The position numbers were made by a program, and so were the translations under genes. The notes beneath the pieces are model-generated. The model made no database searches. It worked only from the letters and a program-made list of their open reading frames with translations, and had not been told where the DNA came from. From Chara braunii (taxonomy: Eukaryota; Streptophyta; Charophyceae; Charales; Characeae), in the NCBI GenBank assembly GCA_003427395.1, contig BFEA01000220.1, positions 2,053,694-2,090,770 of the forward strand: a stretch of 37,077 nucleotides of DNA. The letters run 5' to 3'. Shown one piece after another: positions 1 to 9,330 of the stretch; within the stretch, counting starts at the first letter, position 1; every line of letters starts with the position of its first letter.

Positions 1-81
<81 letters not shown>
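1..81. repeat. (GA)n microsatellite at the window edge
   Basis: An uninterrupted AG dinucleotide run fills the first 81 bases and is cut by the window edge, so its true length is unknown. It is the first of three long GA/CT tracts in the window (others near 8438 and 24070). No interruptions are seen, so it is either young or collapsed by the assembler. Confidence 0.97.
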
Positions 82-85
<4 letters not shown>

Positions 86-1794
86 AAGACTGGCTGAGGA
101 AATACCTTCGGTGTTATAAACTTGTGACAAGTAGGATGCCGCGTGTTTGTTGGGTTTCGTCAGAAGCTGTTCACTTGAGGTTTGCGAAGTTCTCACTTGG
201 GATTGGATATGCAAGTGATTGTTGTTCATGACGACAACAAAAACCTTCTGAAGCTCTTTTGGTTCTGTGGAGCTGTGCATCTCCTTCGAGTTTCGCCGCT
301 TTTACGCAGGTAGCGCTCTTTTGGTTCTCGCAGGGTATGGGAGAGTTATACAAGCGTAAAGGACGTGCTGTATAGAAGTGGGATGTTCTTGATATAGGGA
401 AAGCGAAAGACGAAGGAAGAAATGCATGTTTGATTGATCACACGTTGAACGGAGCGATATATTAACTGCGTGTTTAATAAAACAGTGTAAGAATGTCAGA
501 AGAGTATGCGTATAGATGGATTGCAATTAGCAGTGTATGTGCATATAGAAGGATAGTTGGGTTCGGATCGCGCATTCTGTCAATCTGCACATACATACTT
601 AATGATTGTAGATATATCTTTTTATATATATATATATTTCTTGTCTAGCACTGGCTTTAATATGTGGTCCTCGCTGCGAATACATCAACTCCGAAAACAA
701 AGTCTCATATAGGAATTTATTATTTATTAGTTTTGATGATTTGCTCGAGAGCGATGGACGTTCTTCACTGGTTTATAGGGCGGTAAAATGACCAGGCAAT
801 GATCGGGCGGAGTAGGCTTATTCATTGCATAGCGTAGCCCCCTGAATAGAACGCACCCTCATCAGTCATGTCTGTATCGGTCGAGAAAGAAAGCGTGTAT
901 ACTCTTATGATCGATGTTCGTTGTGCTCGGTAAATCGGCGACCGCATCGCCTGTCTCGACTGACGTTTTGGTAGAATACCCACATGCCGTCGGATCTCGG
1001 TGATGGGAGGAGCTGTCAACAGGTGTCCACTGTAATCATTATGTTATAATAATAAATTATATACCTTCTTTTCCTTGTTCCGCCGTTTCGGACTCGATTA
1101 TTGTACTGGTTCCCGAAAAAAGAAGAGGAATATCTATTGTATTAGCTGCCGTGCTAGATTATGCGTGTCAAAAGAAAAAAACAAAAAACCTGTCGAGTGA
1201 AGTCTCTCTCGAAAAACAAAAGAAAAAACAAAATCTCTTTTATCGAATAGCAATTGTGAGACTCCGAAGGGGGGAGAGAGAAATCGACTTCTCCTAAACT
1301 CTGCCTGGCAGTCTGCCTGGCACTTTGATCATGCCTGGTATTTGTTCGGCGGAACACGGTGCGGGTCATAATGTCCATCCGCAATTCTGGTGTAATTTCG
1401 GTTCTCGTCACTCTTTAGATAATGTATCGGACCGCAAGTATTTAAAACTGTTGTCTTTATTATGATGTTTTTGTTGATGTTTTTGTTGTTGTTTTTGTTG
1501 CTGTTGTTTCAAGCTGTGTGTGGGATTCAGATTGCAAGTGTGATGTTCATTTTTGTTGAGCTCCATTTGGGAAGCGATGTTTTTTTTTTTGTTTTTTTTA
1601 AACCTTTTTTTCACGGTTTCCTTCGCGAGCCTCGCTTTCGGCGCACAGCATGTGATTCCTTGCTGTGCTGCTGTTTTTTTTTTTCGTTAGCTTTGCCGTG
1701 ATTTCCATTTGCGTACAGATGTGCGGCAAAGTGTTGCTCTCCTCTTTTCCAGACGCCAGAAATCCTTACGTCGGGAAATGCAGCTCGAAACAAT
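82..1794. other. No gene recognised; AT-rich with low-complexity runs
   Basis: This stretch holds only short open frames with no recognisable domain. Visible features are a short (TA)n run near 623-637, a TTG-rich simple repeat at about 1463-1511, and poly(T) runs near 1579-1590 and 1674-1684. I see no convincing splice-bounded exon, RNA gene or intact transposable element. Confidence 0.6.
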
Positions 1795-1917
1795 GGGGCT
1801 CGGCCCACCACTCAGCAGAAGTGAAAAAGACAAAAGCTATGGCGGCTGTATGCGTTCACGTTCTATTGGAAGATTCATGTTCGATTTACACGTTTGTTGA
1901 GTAGTGCGGCGAGGCCC
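1795..1917 (+). mobile_element. MITE family A, copy 1 (TSD AAT)
   Basis: This 123-bp element starts GGGGCTCGGCCCACCACTC and ends with the inverted counterpart GAGTAGTGCGGCGAGGCCC. It is flanked by AAT at 1792-1794 and 1918-1920. The interior has the family core: GTGAAAAAGACAAAA, then a segment like TTCTATTGGAAGATTCATG. There is no coding capacity. Terminal inverted repeats with a 3-bp target duplication fit a PIF/Harbinger-like non-autonomous element, but the superfamily is inference. Confidence 0.8.
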
Positions 1918-2002
1918 AATGGTCGAGTATTCCCGCGTGTTATTCCTCCATCATCTCGAAGTGTTGGACGTAAAATGTTGCGCAGTTGCGTGACGTGTTT
2001 GC

Positions 2003-2086
2003 GAGCGCTCTTCGGCTCGAACGTGGAAAGGTGCATCCCCCATATTTTTGCCTTTTTCACATTTGGTGAGTGGTGCGGCGAGACCC
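2003..2086 (-). mobile_element. MITE family A, partial inverted copy
   Basis: Read on the minus strand this begins with the family A terminus (GGGTCTCGCCGCACCACTC), then GTGAAAAAGGCAAAAATA and a GCACCTTTCCACGTTC block matching the family core. The other terminus is not clear, so it looks truncated or strongly diverged. Confidence 0.6.
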
Positions 2087-2104
2087 GTAATGTGTGCACT
2101 TTTT

Positions 2105-2150
2105 CGTCCGATGGATTTTTTTTTTTTTTTTTTTTTTTTGCGTCCGATGG
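2105..2150 (-). mobile_element. Poly(T) tract flanked by 10-bp direct repeats
   Basis: The sequence CGTCCGATGG occurs at 2105-2114 and again at 2141-2150, and almost nothing but T lies between. A homopolymer with a direct repeat on each side is what a retroposon insertion leaves when only the poly(A) tail is copied, here on the minus strand. The alternative is slippage at a duplicated site. Confidence 0.5.
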
Positions 2151-2232
2151 TATATACCATAAATAGCTCCGTGTCGCAGTCCTCAACAAATGTGCCAAAT
2201 GGAGAACGTGGGTTCAGCCATGGTGGGCGTAT

Positions 2233-2351
2233 GGGCGTCGTCGCACTACTCTCGAAATGTACAAAAGACAAATGATAGCGGTGCATCTTCCCATGTTTTA
2301 GCGGAAGATTAATTCTCATTTGTACATTTGGTGAGCAGTGCGGCGAGGCCC
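2233..2351 (+). mobile_element. MITE family A, copy 3
   Basis: The copy has the diverged left end GGGCGTCGTCGCACTACTC and right end GAGCAGTGCGGCGAGGCCC. Its interior reads ACAAAAGACAAATGATAGCG followed by GCATCTTCCCATGTTTTAGC. The flanking triplets are TAT and TAC, so the 3-bp target duplication is imperfect. Confidence 0.7.
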
Positions 2352-2365
2352 TACCTTTCCAAACG

Positions 2366-2593
2366 GTAGGGGAAGATACATCCTCGATTTTGCACCTTCG
2401 GTGAGCAGTGAGGCGAGGCCCTGTACCTTGCACTAGACCGTGGAGAGCGTGTGCAGGTACACACGCCATAGCTGTTGTTTTTTTCATGTTTGGTGAGTGG
2501 AGCGGTGCACCACTCACCAAAGCTATGGCTGGTGTATGTTGCCACGTTCTAGCGGAAGATGCATCTCCATTTTGCACGTTTGGTGCGAGGCCC
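2366..2593 (+). mobile_element. MITE family A, two broken copies
   Basis: Two right-hand family A ends occur in succession, GAGGCCC at 2415-2421 and 2587-2593. Each is preceded by the family core (GGAAGATACATCC and GTTCTAGCGGAAGATGCATC). Between them is a head-to-head junction of TIR sequence (TTGGTGAGTGGAGCGG then TGCACCACTCACCAAAG at about 2490-2522), meaning one copy inserted in or recombined with another. Confidence 0.55.
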
Positions 2594-2641
2594 ATAGTTA
2601 GGACCGTTGCGGTATAAGGGGGAGCCGTTGAGCCTTGCCCC

Positions 2642-2910
2642 ACTGCACAACATTCTAAATGTACCTGGAGCTAACCGCGGTCCTAATACATTCGAAGTGT
2701 TCAAACAAGTCCAAATTTACATGGTCCAGCCCCGCTGCACAATATTCTAAATACCTGGAGCTAACCGCGGTCCTAATACATTCAAAGTGTTCGAACAAGT
2801 CCAAATTTACATGGTCCAGCCCCGCTGCACGATATTCTAAATGTACCTGGAGCTAACCGCGGTCCTAATACATTCAAAGTGTTCGAACAAGTCCAAATTT
2901 ACATGGTCCA
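2642..2910 (+). repeat. Three-copy tandem repeat, ~91-bp unit (family B)
   Basis: The motif CCTGGAGCTAACCGCGGTCC begins at 2664, 2754 and 2846, giving periods of 90 and 92 bp. Each unit continues with an almost invariant block ending in AAATTTACATGGTCCA. The second and third units contain the palindrome TGTTCGAACA. Looser single-unit relatives occur near 3515-3616, 14141-14262 and 27285-27400, so the unit belongs to a dispersed family that amplified locally. Confidence 0.85.
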
Positions 2911-2997
2911 TAAGAACATTTCAGATATGTATCGAATGTTGAGTCGTGGAGCGACCGCCGTTGTGTCCGCGGTCGTTTGTTTTTTTCCCCATTCCTT

Positions 2998-3275
2998 CGT
3001 GGGTGTACCAATTGAGCTAGGTCGAGTTTTGCCGCCCATCGTGACAGCGTGAGGTGAAATCGCTGTCTTTCGTTTATGAAATTGTTGACGTCACCACTGA
3101 TGCCTATTTGGTAGCTTCCTTTGTTTTTGGGGGTGTACCAACTGAGCTAGGCCCGTTGATGCGGTCGGTGTTTTGCAGCGTGAGGAGAAATCGCTGTCTT
3201 CCGTTTGTGAGAAATAAAAATAAAAAATAAAAAATTATTGAACTCACCAACGATGCCTCTACGGTAGGTACAGTT
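2998..3275 (-). repeat. Duplicated tRNA-like (A-box) sequence, two units
   Basis: Two related units contain GGGTGTACCAATTGAGCTAG (about 3000) and GGGTGTACCAACTGAGCTAG (about 3131). On the minus strand these read CTAGCTCAGTTGGTACACCC, a tRNA D-arm / Pol III A-box pattern. Each unit then shares a GCGTGAGG(T/A)GAAATCGCTGTC block. I find no matching B-box nearby, so these are best called SINE or tRNA-pseudogene fragments duplicated in tandem. Confidence 0.55.
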
Positions 3276-3826
3276 TGTACTTCGATCGACTGTTGAAATC
3301 CAGACCGGAGATCGACTCCCAATGGAATCCGATTAATAAGATACCACAATTGTGAATTTCGTGGGGCAGGTCTGTTCAATGATGATATCTCAAGGCTGAC
3401 GCCCTTTTCGTTGACGTCATCCAATGCAGGGAGGACAACAGCAGCGACGTTGCTGTCCCGACGCAAATAGTATGAGTGTGTACACTCCGAGGGCTTCTCT
3501 CCACTACTGGACGTTTTACATGTATCTGAACTGCAATCAGACCATACAACGGACTGATCCGACATTTGGAATGTATGTGGGCCATTACCAGCGCCACATA
3601 CATCTAGAATGTCTTGCAGTGGAGAGAGGCCGCGATTCTCATTTCCGGTATATAGGGCCCACCCTATAGTATGGTGAAAGCGGTCAGAAAATTTCCTAAC
3701 GTAGTAACTGCGAGAGCCCCGTTCAAAGGAGTGCTTGTCTTTTTGCCAATATAGGAAAGATACGTGAGCAGCGTTCTTAGGCAGTACTGAAACTTGAACT
3801 TCTTTGACTGAGGGCATACCCAGCAA
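3104..3826 (-). other. 240-codon open frame, probably non-coding
   Basis: A 240-codon minus-strand frame is open here. Its 3' portion runs through the tRNA-like duplication and a family B relic (with a foldback at 3561-3616), and it has no domain I recognise. A long hydrophobic stretch near its C-terminus comes from an (AAAAT)-rich tract. Repeat-derived open sequence is the simplest reading; a real exon cannot be excluded. Confidence 0.2.
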
Positions 3827-4729
3827 TTTTTAAAAACTTGTCTTTCTGGAAGTAATTGTGGCCAGATGCGTATAAGTCCGGCCGTACATGCGGTCAGGTA
3901 CATTGAAGTTAGTTGTGGTGTGAGTACGCACTGAATCTTTCCGCGATTGCTGCAGATTCCGGCGTTGCGCGCCTAGTGTGAGAACGCCCTTGCCGTCATT
4001 TTTGTGTTCATCGTCGCCGCAGCAAGCAAAAGATGTGACAAACCCGTAAAAAAGGAGGGAAAACTGACAAAGCTTGTCACTTTTCTGTAGTAATACTCCA
4101 TTCTGGCCTTGGTTGACGCTGTGAGAGAATTGGCGCGCTGTGGCTTTGGTGTGTCGAGGAAAAACTATGACCGCGGCCGTCTTTCCTTTTTTTGAACAGA
4201 AAAAGAGGGTTTTCATTAACAGGAAGCTGTCGATTTCTGTACGGTGGGGGAAGGCAATGAACGGCCGCGCGGTGGTGGGGTACGACCGAGGGCATGAGCC
4301 CATATATTCAATCCAATTATAATTTTCTCGCCGTTATTCCTATCGAATTATTATAATTAAGCGTAATTAATAATAAAAGCAAAATCGAGGAATGTGATAT
4401 TAATAGCGTATGAGTCGCGGTGTGTTAAAAAATGGTGAGTTAAAAAAGGCAAGTGTAGTTTTTTTTTTTTTTTTTTTTGGCAACAACGTGAAAGAGGATA
4501 GTTTTCCAGTTTTGATGCACCACAGTCCCTCATTACGGTGCGCACCACAGCTGTGGTCCCCACCTACCGCATGGGATGGGGAGAGATCCGGGTTGGTTGG
4601 TGTTCCCCAGTACTATACATAGTCTAATGAGAGGATGAGATAGATGCGTACTACCAAGGAAGAAGAAATAGATGAGAGAAGAATATTGCTCACCTTAAAA
4701 AAAAAAAAACACCCCAGTGTTGGGATGTA
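3827..4729. other. No gene recognised
   Basis: The stretch holds a relic of family C termini near 3920-3990 (GTGTGAGTACGC and GTGTGAGAACGCCC), a poly(T) run near 4459-4478 and a poly(A) run near 4699-4710. No exon with convincing splice sites is visible. Confidence 0.5.
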
Positions 4730-4853
4730 GGGCCTCGCTGCACCAATCACCAAATGATGCACAAAAGACGACAATTTTGGCGAGGTATCTTTCCATGTTC
4801 TAGTGTAAGATTCATTCTCATTTTGCACTCTTGGTGAGTGGTGCGGCCAGGCC
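4730..4853 (+). mobile_element. MITE family A, full-length copy
   Basis: This 124-bp copy has the left end GGGCCTCGCTGCACCAATC and right end GAGTGGTGCGGCCAGGCC. The core TTTCCATGTTCTAGTG plus AGATTCATTCTCATTTTGCA matches the other copies closely. Flanking triplets are GTA and, after a mutated terminal base, GTG, so the target duplication is only approximate. Confidence 0.8.
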
Positions 4854-5513
4854 AGTGATGTCCTCAGATCTGAGTAGTTGACGAGGCTAAGGTTGGCTTG
4901 TCGATCTGGATTGTAGACTGATAAATGAAGCGGCCTCTGGTGGGAGTAGAGGACGGGGCTAGCGGTAGTGTGCTAGCAGCTAAGCAGGGCGGATGGCAAT
5001 GTAATCTTCTCTTATGGAAGCGTAATTAGGGAGACGCTGTCGGCCGGGGCCTTACAGCGATGATGGGGGAGGAGATTGAGAATGTTGATGTAAATCATGC
5101 ATTTTTTGTTTTTTATTTTTTTGTTTTTTGACTTGCTGGTGGAATGGGAAGCGGGGCCAAGTCCCACTTTCTTCCTAAACAAACAAAAAAGTAGCACCTT
5201 CCTAAACTCTCGACTTCTGACCGTAGATTATGAAGATCAACGGCCTGAAATGAGGGATATTGCCAAGTGGAATTTGGCCTGGGGACTGTTGCTCCTGAAA
5301 TGTATAGGAGCTTGGGTCATGATGCCGAATTAAGGAAAAAAAACGAGTGTCTTTTCTTGGAAGAATAGAACAAAGAAAGAAGTTCAAAGAAAAAAAAAAA
5401 AAAAAAAAAAAACCAANAAAAAAAAAAAATCGTTTTTTTTTTTTTGTTTTGTTTTTTTGTTTTTTTGTTTGTTTGTCTGTTTGTTTGTTTGTTTGTTTGT
5501 TTGGTAAGCTACA
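4854..5513. other. No gene recognised; A/T homopolymer cluster with single N
   Basis: Up to about 5380 there is unremarkable single-copy-like sequence. From 5391 to 5505 it collapses into poly(A), a single N at 5417, poly(A), poly(T) and a GTTT-type repeat. The lone N within a homopolymer looks like an assembler join of uncertain length. Confidence 0.6.
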
Positions 5514-5635
5514 GGGCCTCGCTCCACTAATCTTGAAATGTGTAAAACGAGAGTGAATCTCCCGCTAGAACATGGAAAGATACACCGTCATGATTTTTGT
5601 CTTTTGTGCATCTCGACAGTAGTGGAGCCAGGCCC
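5514..5635 (-). mobile_element. MITE family A, full-length copy (TSD ACA)
   Basis: This 122-bp copy begins GGGCCTCGCTCCACTAATC and ends AGTAGTGGAGCCAGGCCC. It is flanked by ACA at 5511-5513 and 5636-5638. The internal core is inverted relative to the copy at 4730 (CTAGAACATGGAAAGATACA), so it sits in the opposite orientation. The clean 3-bp duplication supports true transposition. Confidence 0.85.
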
Positions 5636-5781
5636 ACATTCTTCTCTCAATTTCCCCTCACATTACCTAGCTACAATTACACCTAATTATAGTCATACAG
5701 GGAGCCCCATAGCAGCCAGAACCGTGTTCACAAGAGAATATGCGGGGGCTGCTCCCCACCTTCAGGTGGGCGACACAGGCC

Positions 5782-5819
5782 CTGTCTCTTATACACATCT
5801 AGATGTGTATAAGAGACAG
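5782..5819. other. Nextera mate-pair junction adapter left in the assembly
   Basis: The 38 bases are the Tn5 mosaic-end sequence CTGTCTCTTATACACATCT followed immediately by its reverse complement. That is the circularisation junction of Nextera mate-pair libraries. It is flanked on both sides by the same 14-bp sequence GGGCGACACAGGCC (5768-5781 and 5820-5833). This is library sequence, not genome. Translating it produces the artefact peptide VSYTHLDVYKRQ. Confidence 0.97.
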
Positions 5820-5941
5820 GGGCGACACAGGCCTGGGTAGAGCCCGTAGCGTCACGTACCATGCCAGCAGGACCAATCCCTGTGCCTCCCCTCAGGTGGT
5901 GGTCCCCTCCACTACGAGCGTCAGCAGACTCTGCTCAATGC
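5820..5941. other. Short insert trapped between two adapters
   Basis: These 122 bases lie between two adapter copies. They probably come from a chimeric read or a gap filled with untrimmed mate-pair reads. Their true genomic position and adjacency are unsafe. Confidence 0.7.
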
Positions 5942-5979
5942 CTGTCTCTTATACACATCTAGATGTGTATAAGAGACAG
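5942..5979. other. Second Nextera mate-pair junction adapter
   Basis: This is identical to the 38-bp junction at 5782: a mosaic end joined head-to-head to its reverse complement. The bases either side are not duplicated here. The sequence on the two sides was probably not contiguous in the genome. Confidence 0.97.
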
Positions 5980-5991
5980 GCCATCCTGTCT

Positions 5992-5995
<4 letters not shown>

Positions 5996-6028
<33 letters not shown>

Positions 6029-6117
6029 CAACTTTGCATTCCATTAACAGAGAAAAAAGGAGGCCGGGAATACCTCCACAAACAACCCGGAAAAGAAAAC
6101 TCAACTCTGGGACCATT
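5996..6117 (-). mobile_element. Retroposon 3' end with poly(A) tail (copy 1)
   Basis: A poly(T) run (about 5996-6022) is followed by sequence which, on the minus strand, ends TTAATGGAATGCAAAGTTGA then TTTGT and poly(A). About 95 bp next to the tail match a second copy at 18870-19008 with a few substitutions. A shared unique 3' segment ending in poly(A) is typical of a LINE or SINE tail. No reverse transcriptase is visible. Confidence 0.7.
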
Positions 6118-6303
6118 ACCCAGCTTATGGTGCAGGCGTTGGGAATTGTAGTCTAGTGACAGAATTGGCCGCATCCTGACCGCTGCCTTGACATTCCCCA
6201 ATGACTCTAGTTCGACACTGAGATGACTTGAGAGGCAGAGAGAAAAAAAAAAAAAAAAAAAAAGTGTTCTACGGGACGTGCCCTAAAATATGAACAATAC
6301 AGA

Positions 6304-6420
6304 GGGCCTCGCTCCCTCTCCACATGCAGAAAAGACAAAATTATGGCCGTGTATCTTTCCGTGATCTTGCACAATATTCTGTCTCATTTTGCAAATTTGC
6401 AGAGTAGTGGAGCGAGGGCC
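6304..6420 (+). mobile_element. MITE family A, full-length copy (TSD AGA)
   Basis: This 117-bp copy begins GGGCCTCGCTCCCTCTCC and ends GAGTAGTGGAGCGAGGGCC. It is flanked by AGA at 6301-6303 and 6421-6423. The interior retains GAAAAGACAAAATTATGGCC and the TATCTTTCC block. The middle has diverged from the consensus. Confidence 0.8.
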
Positions 6421-6767
6421 AGAGAAAGAAGATGAGCATGCCCCCTGGGCAAGGATGCCACGCACAAGTTGAGAAATGGTCCAAATTAAGACGAAGAACA
6501 AGCTTCTGGGATGTTTAACCAAAAAAAAAAAAAAAAACTTGTGGGAGACATGTATTATAGGATGTATCAGCCCCTTGGGAACCGGGGGCCAAGTCCCACT
6601 AGCACGCTCCTGTTTTCTTGTCTTCAGAACTACGGGACACCTTGTGATGGCGGCCGGGGTTGTGCAGCCTTATTTTCTCCGTGGGGCAAAAACATATTCC
6701 AGCTGTGTAGACCGCTTACAGGGAGCTGTCCCCGGTGTCACCCGGTATGGGGTATGAATTAATGGGC

Positions 6768-6925
6768 TCAGCTGCACTGAGGTCGACGTTCACAAAACAC
6801 AAAACATATAGAAGTGCATCTTTCCATGTACTTGTGGAAAGCTCATTGTCCAATGTCACTTTTGGAGAGCAGTGCTCTCCCTTGTGGAAAGCTCATTGTC
6901 CAATGTCACTTGTGGAGGCCCGATG
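6768..6925 (+). mobile_element. Degenerate MITE family A with internal 30-bp duplication
   Basis: The left end GGGCTCAGCTGCACTGAGG and the core TGCATCTTTCCATGTACTTG resemble family A. The segment beginning CTTGTGGAAAGCTCATTGTC is present twice (6832-6861 and 6882-6911), so the right half was duplicated after insertion. No clear target duplication is seen. Confidence 0.55.
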
Positions 6926-8000
6926 GTGAAGGCTTTCCTTTCTGGAACAGACTGCCATCTGGTGATGCAGGGTTTTTGCACTTCGTCTTTTTGTGCTCTC
7001 CCTTTTTGGTTTTGGTTCTCATCACTGCCGTATCTGAAATAGAACTGGCGGTCCCCCTCTCTAGCTTGATGTGCACTGTCCCCAGAGAGGAGGAATCACA
7101 GACCGCATTCGGCCAACGAAAGGTGAACATGCGCAGCCAATGGGGAAGCAAAGAGTTCACCTCCTGCCTCAGTAAGCCAACGTGAAAATGAAGAGAATGG
7201 CCTTGCCCCACCATCCATGGCGATAGGCGGTGGCAAGGAGTGTCACACAACATGGAGGTCCCCATGACGGGAACAGGAGCACTGCTAGCGGGAATTGGCC
7301 CCGGCTCCACATGAATTAATTGGAGCCAAAACGAAAAAGAGAAAAGGATGTATCAGCGCCTTGAACAAGCCAAGCCCAGTAATTCTCTTGGTCCTGGAAT
7401 ATTGTGAGGATCCGGCCTCAACAATTGTTATTAATTGTTATAACAATTGTTATTAATTGTTATTTGGAGTGGATCCACCGGAGGGTGGGTAGTCTAACCC
7501 TGTGTAGCACACAGAACATGTTCGGAGCTTTTCCGAACGTCAGAACATGTGGGGTGTTCGGGCAGAACGCCTCCAGAACGTGTTCGGTCGAACATTACCA
7601 AAAAAAAAAAATCATTTTTTTTAGGTTTTTGATTTTTAACTCGAGTTTTGTTACGAATTTGAGCATATCTCCCAGCCAAAAGTAGTTAGTATTATTATTT
7701 TACATAACATATATTCTTTTTTAAGATTTTTCAGAGAATTTGTTTTTAATATTTTCATGTTCGTGTTCGGAGGGTTTTGGCATCTGAGATTTAGGGTCAT
7801 CGAATCCGAGCACGATGCTAAATAGGCCTAAACCGTATGTGTTCATGTAGTCGCTAGACTATTGGGTACTGGGCCCCAATCGGGGAACAGCCATATATTT
7901 TTCTCTCACCTCACATAATTTTTAACTCGAGCCATGTTTTGAAAAAAAGTAATACAAAAAATTGTTATTTGGAATGGGAATTGATCTGTCTTTCTGAGGA
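6926..8000. other. No gene recognised; short tandem and palindromic motifs
   Basis: The 21-bp sequence ACAATTGTTATTAATTGTTA(T) occurs at 7421-7441 and 7443-7463, a 22-bp period. Between 7512 and 7594 there are several copies of GAACATGTTC/GAACGTGTTC-like palindromes. Open frames at 6814-7185 (+) and 6906-7310 (-) overlap one another and match nothing I know. Confidence 0.5.
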
Positions 8001-8200
8001 TAATTTGTGAAATACCCCTGTTAAGTTGAGATATATGCCACAATGCCCCTAAAAGATGTGGTCAGAGCGAAATACCCCTCTGATGCAAAAAATATTTTGC
8101 AAAATGCCCCTGGCATCGGTTTGACCCGCCATCTTTGCAAAATACCCCTACCGGGTACTGTCCATCTTTGCAAAATGTCCTGGTACTTACCAACTTTTCC

Positions 8201-8418
8201 CAGGACCTATGTTATTTTCGTTTTACCCCTGTCAGCAGGGGTCATCTTTGCACTTTGTCCCCTGGCCGATTGAGGCCGACAATGGCCTTTTCCAGGCCCT
8301 TGAAGAGAACGCACCACCATTATGGCTGTTATCTTTTGAAGCAACTTTCTGTTTAGATACACCCATGATGGACGTGTGTTGTTTGAGGGGGGGGCCGCTG
8401 TCGTTTTCGCAGTTGCGT

Positions 8419-8510
<92 letters not shown>

Positions 8511-8511
8511 N

Positions 8512-8584
<73 letters not shown>

Positions 8585-8853
8585 TGGCTGGCAGGAGAAT
8601 CTCGGAGAGGGCAAAGGAGAAGAATTGGAGGAATGGGGGGAGGAGTTGGAGATGCACGGGCAGAGACTTTGAAGGACTTAAGAAAGCTGGATGCAAACTG
8701 CGGCGCCTATGGGTCTGGGTATTGCGCAAAGTTGCCCATCCGCTATGGATGGCAAACCCGGTAAAACAGGGTGCAGGCCCAGGCCCTAAGGACAACGTCC
8801 AGATTGCAAATTTGCACGCATGCCTGACAGGGGCAAAACACAGAATTAGGACC
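8201..8853. mobile_element. Inverted-repeat unit enclosing a microsatellite
   Basis: The left arm (about 8201-8268) contains GTTTTACCCCTGTCAG, TTTGCA and TTGTCC. The right arm (about 8785-8853), read on the minus strand, contains GTTTTGCCCCTGTCAG, TTTGCA and TTGTCC in the same order. Arm similarity extends outwards through GGACCTA/GGTCCTA. The enclosed sequence carries the (GT)n(GA)n tract. A degenerate foldback element is the most likely explanation; no target duplication was identified. Just outside, at 8005-8190, the motif CAAAAT(G/A)CCCCT recurs several times. Confidence 0.5.
8419..8582. repeat. (GT)n(GA)n compound microsatellite with one N
   Basis: TG repeats from about 8419 change to AG repeats from 8438 to 8582. 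A single N sits at 8511 in the middle of the AG run, so two reads or contigs were probably joined there and the true length is unknown. All SLSLSL- or RERERE-type reading frames across it are artefacts. Confidence 0.95.
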
Positions 8854-9330
8854 AAAAGGGCATTCTGCTCTGCCCACATCTTTTAGTGGCCTTTTGGCAT
8901 ATACCTCGACTTATAGGGGGTATTTATCGAAATATTCAGCTCTTCTGTCTTTGGGTGTGTGTGTTGTGGGTGGTGTGTGGGACAGTGTCGGCCTTAGACA
9001 GTTGTTAAGCTGTGGGGTGGGGGCGGAGGAAGGAGATGGAGGGCCAAGCTACGGCCGAAATGGTCGGGCTTTGGGTTAGCCGGTCCCCCCCCCCACACAC
9101 ACACCATCGCGCACACCCTACTTCCTGACCACCCCCGGTTAGGGCCGGGGGCATCGTGCATAGCTTTGATTGTGAGAGGTAGCTATGCTTGCAGGGGTCC
9201 CCTCTATAGGCTTAGGTAGCAATGCTGAATTTGAGCGAAGACTACAGCTTAGTTAAAGAAGAAATGAGCATACCCTCACTAAAGACTTGTGCGACTGGAT
9301 CTGGTCGCAACTGAGCTCACATTCATGCAG
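8854..9330. other. No gene recognised
   Basis: The sequence is GT/G-rich to about 9050, with a short C-run and (CA)n near 9086-9105. No exon or element is recognised. Confidence 0.5.

Noticed and set aside
1951-2643. 230-codon minus-strand frame
   Set aside because: It runs through several MITE copies and a poly(Lys) stretch encoded by the poly(T) tract; repeat content explains it.
5538-6156. Open frames of about 100-117 codons around 5.5-6.2 kb
   Set aside because: They translate the sequencing adapter (SYTHLDVYKRQ, MCIRDR) and poly(T) (poly-Phe), not a gene.
8207-8879. Ser-Leu or Arg-Glu repeat 'proteins' over the GA tract (and at 24 kb)
   Set aside because: Any frame through (GA)n or (CT)n is open and gives SLSL or RERE; this is microsatellite translation.
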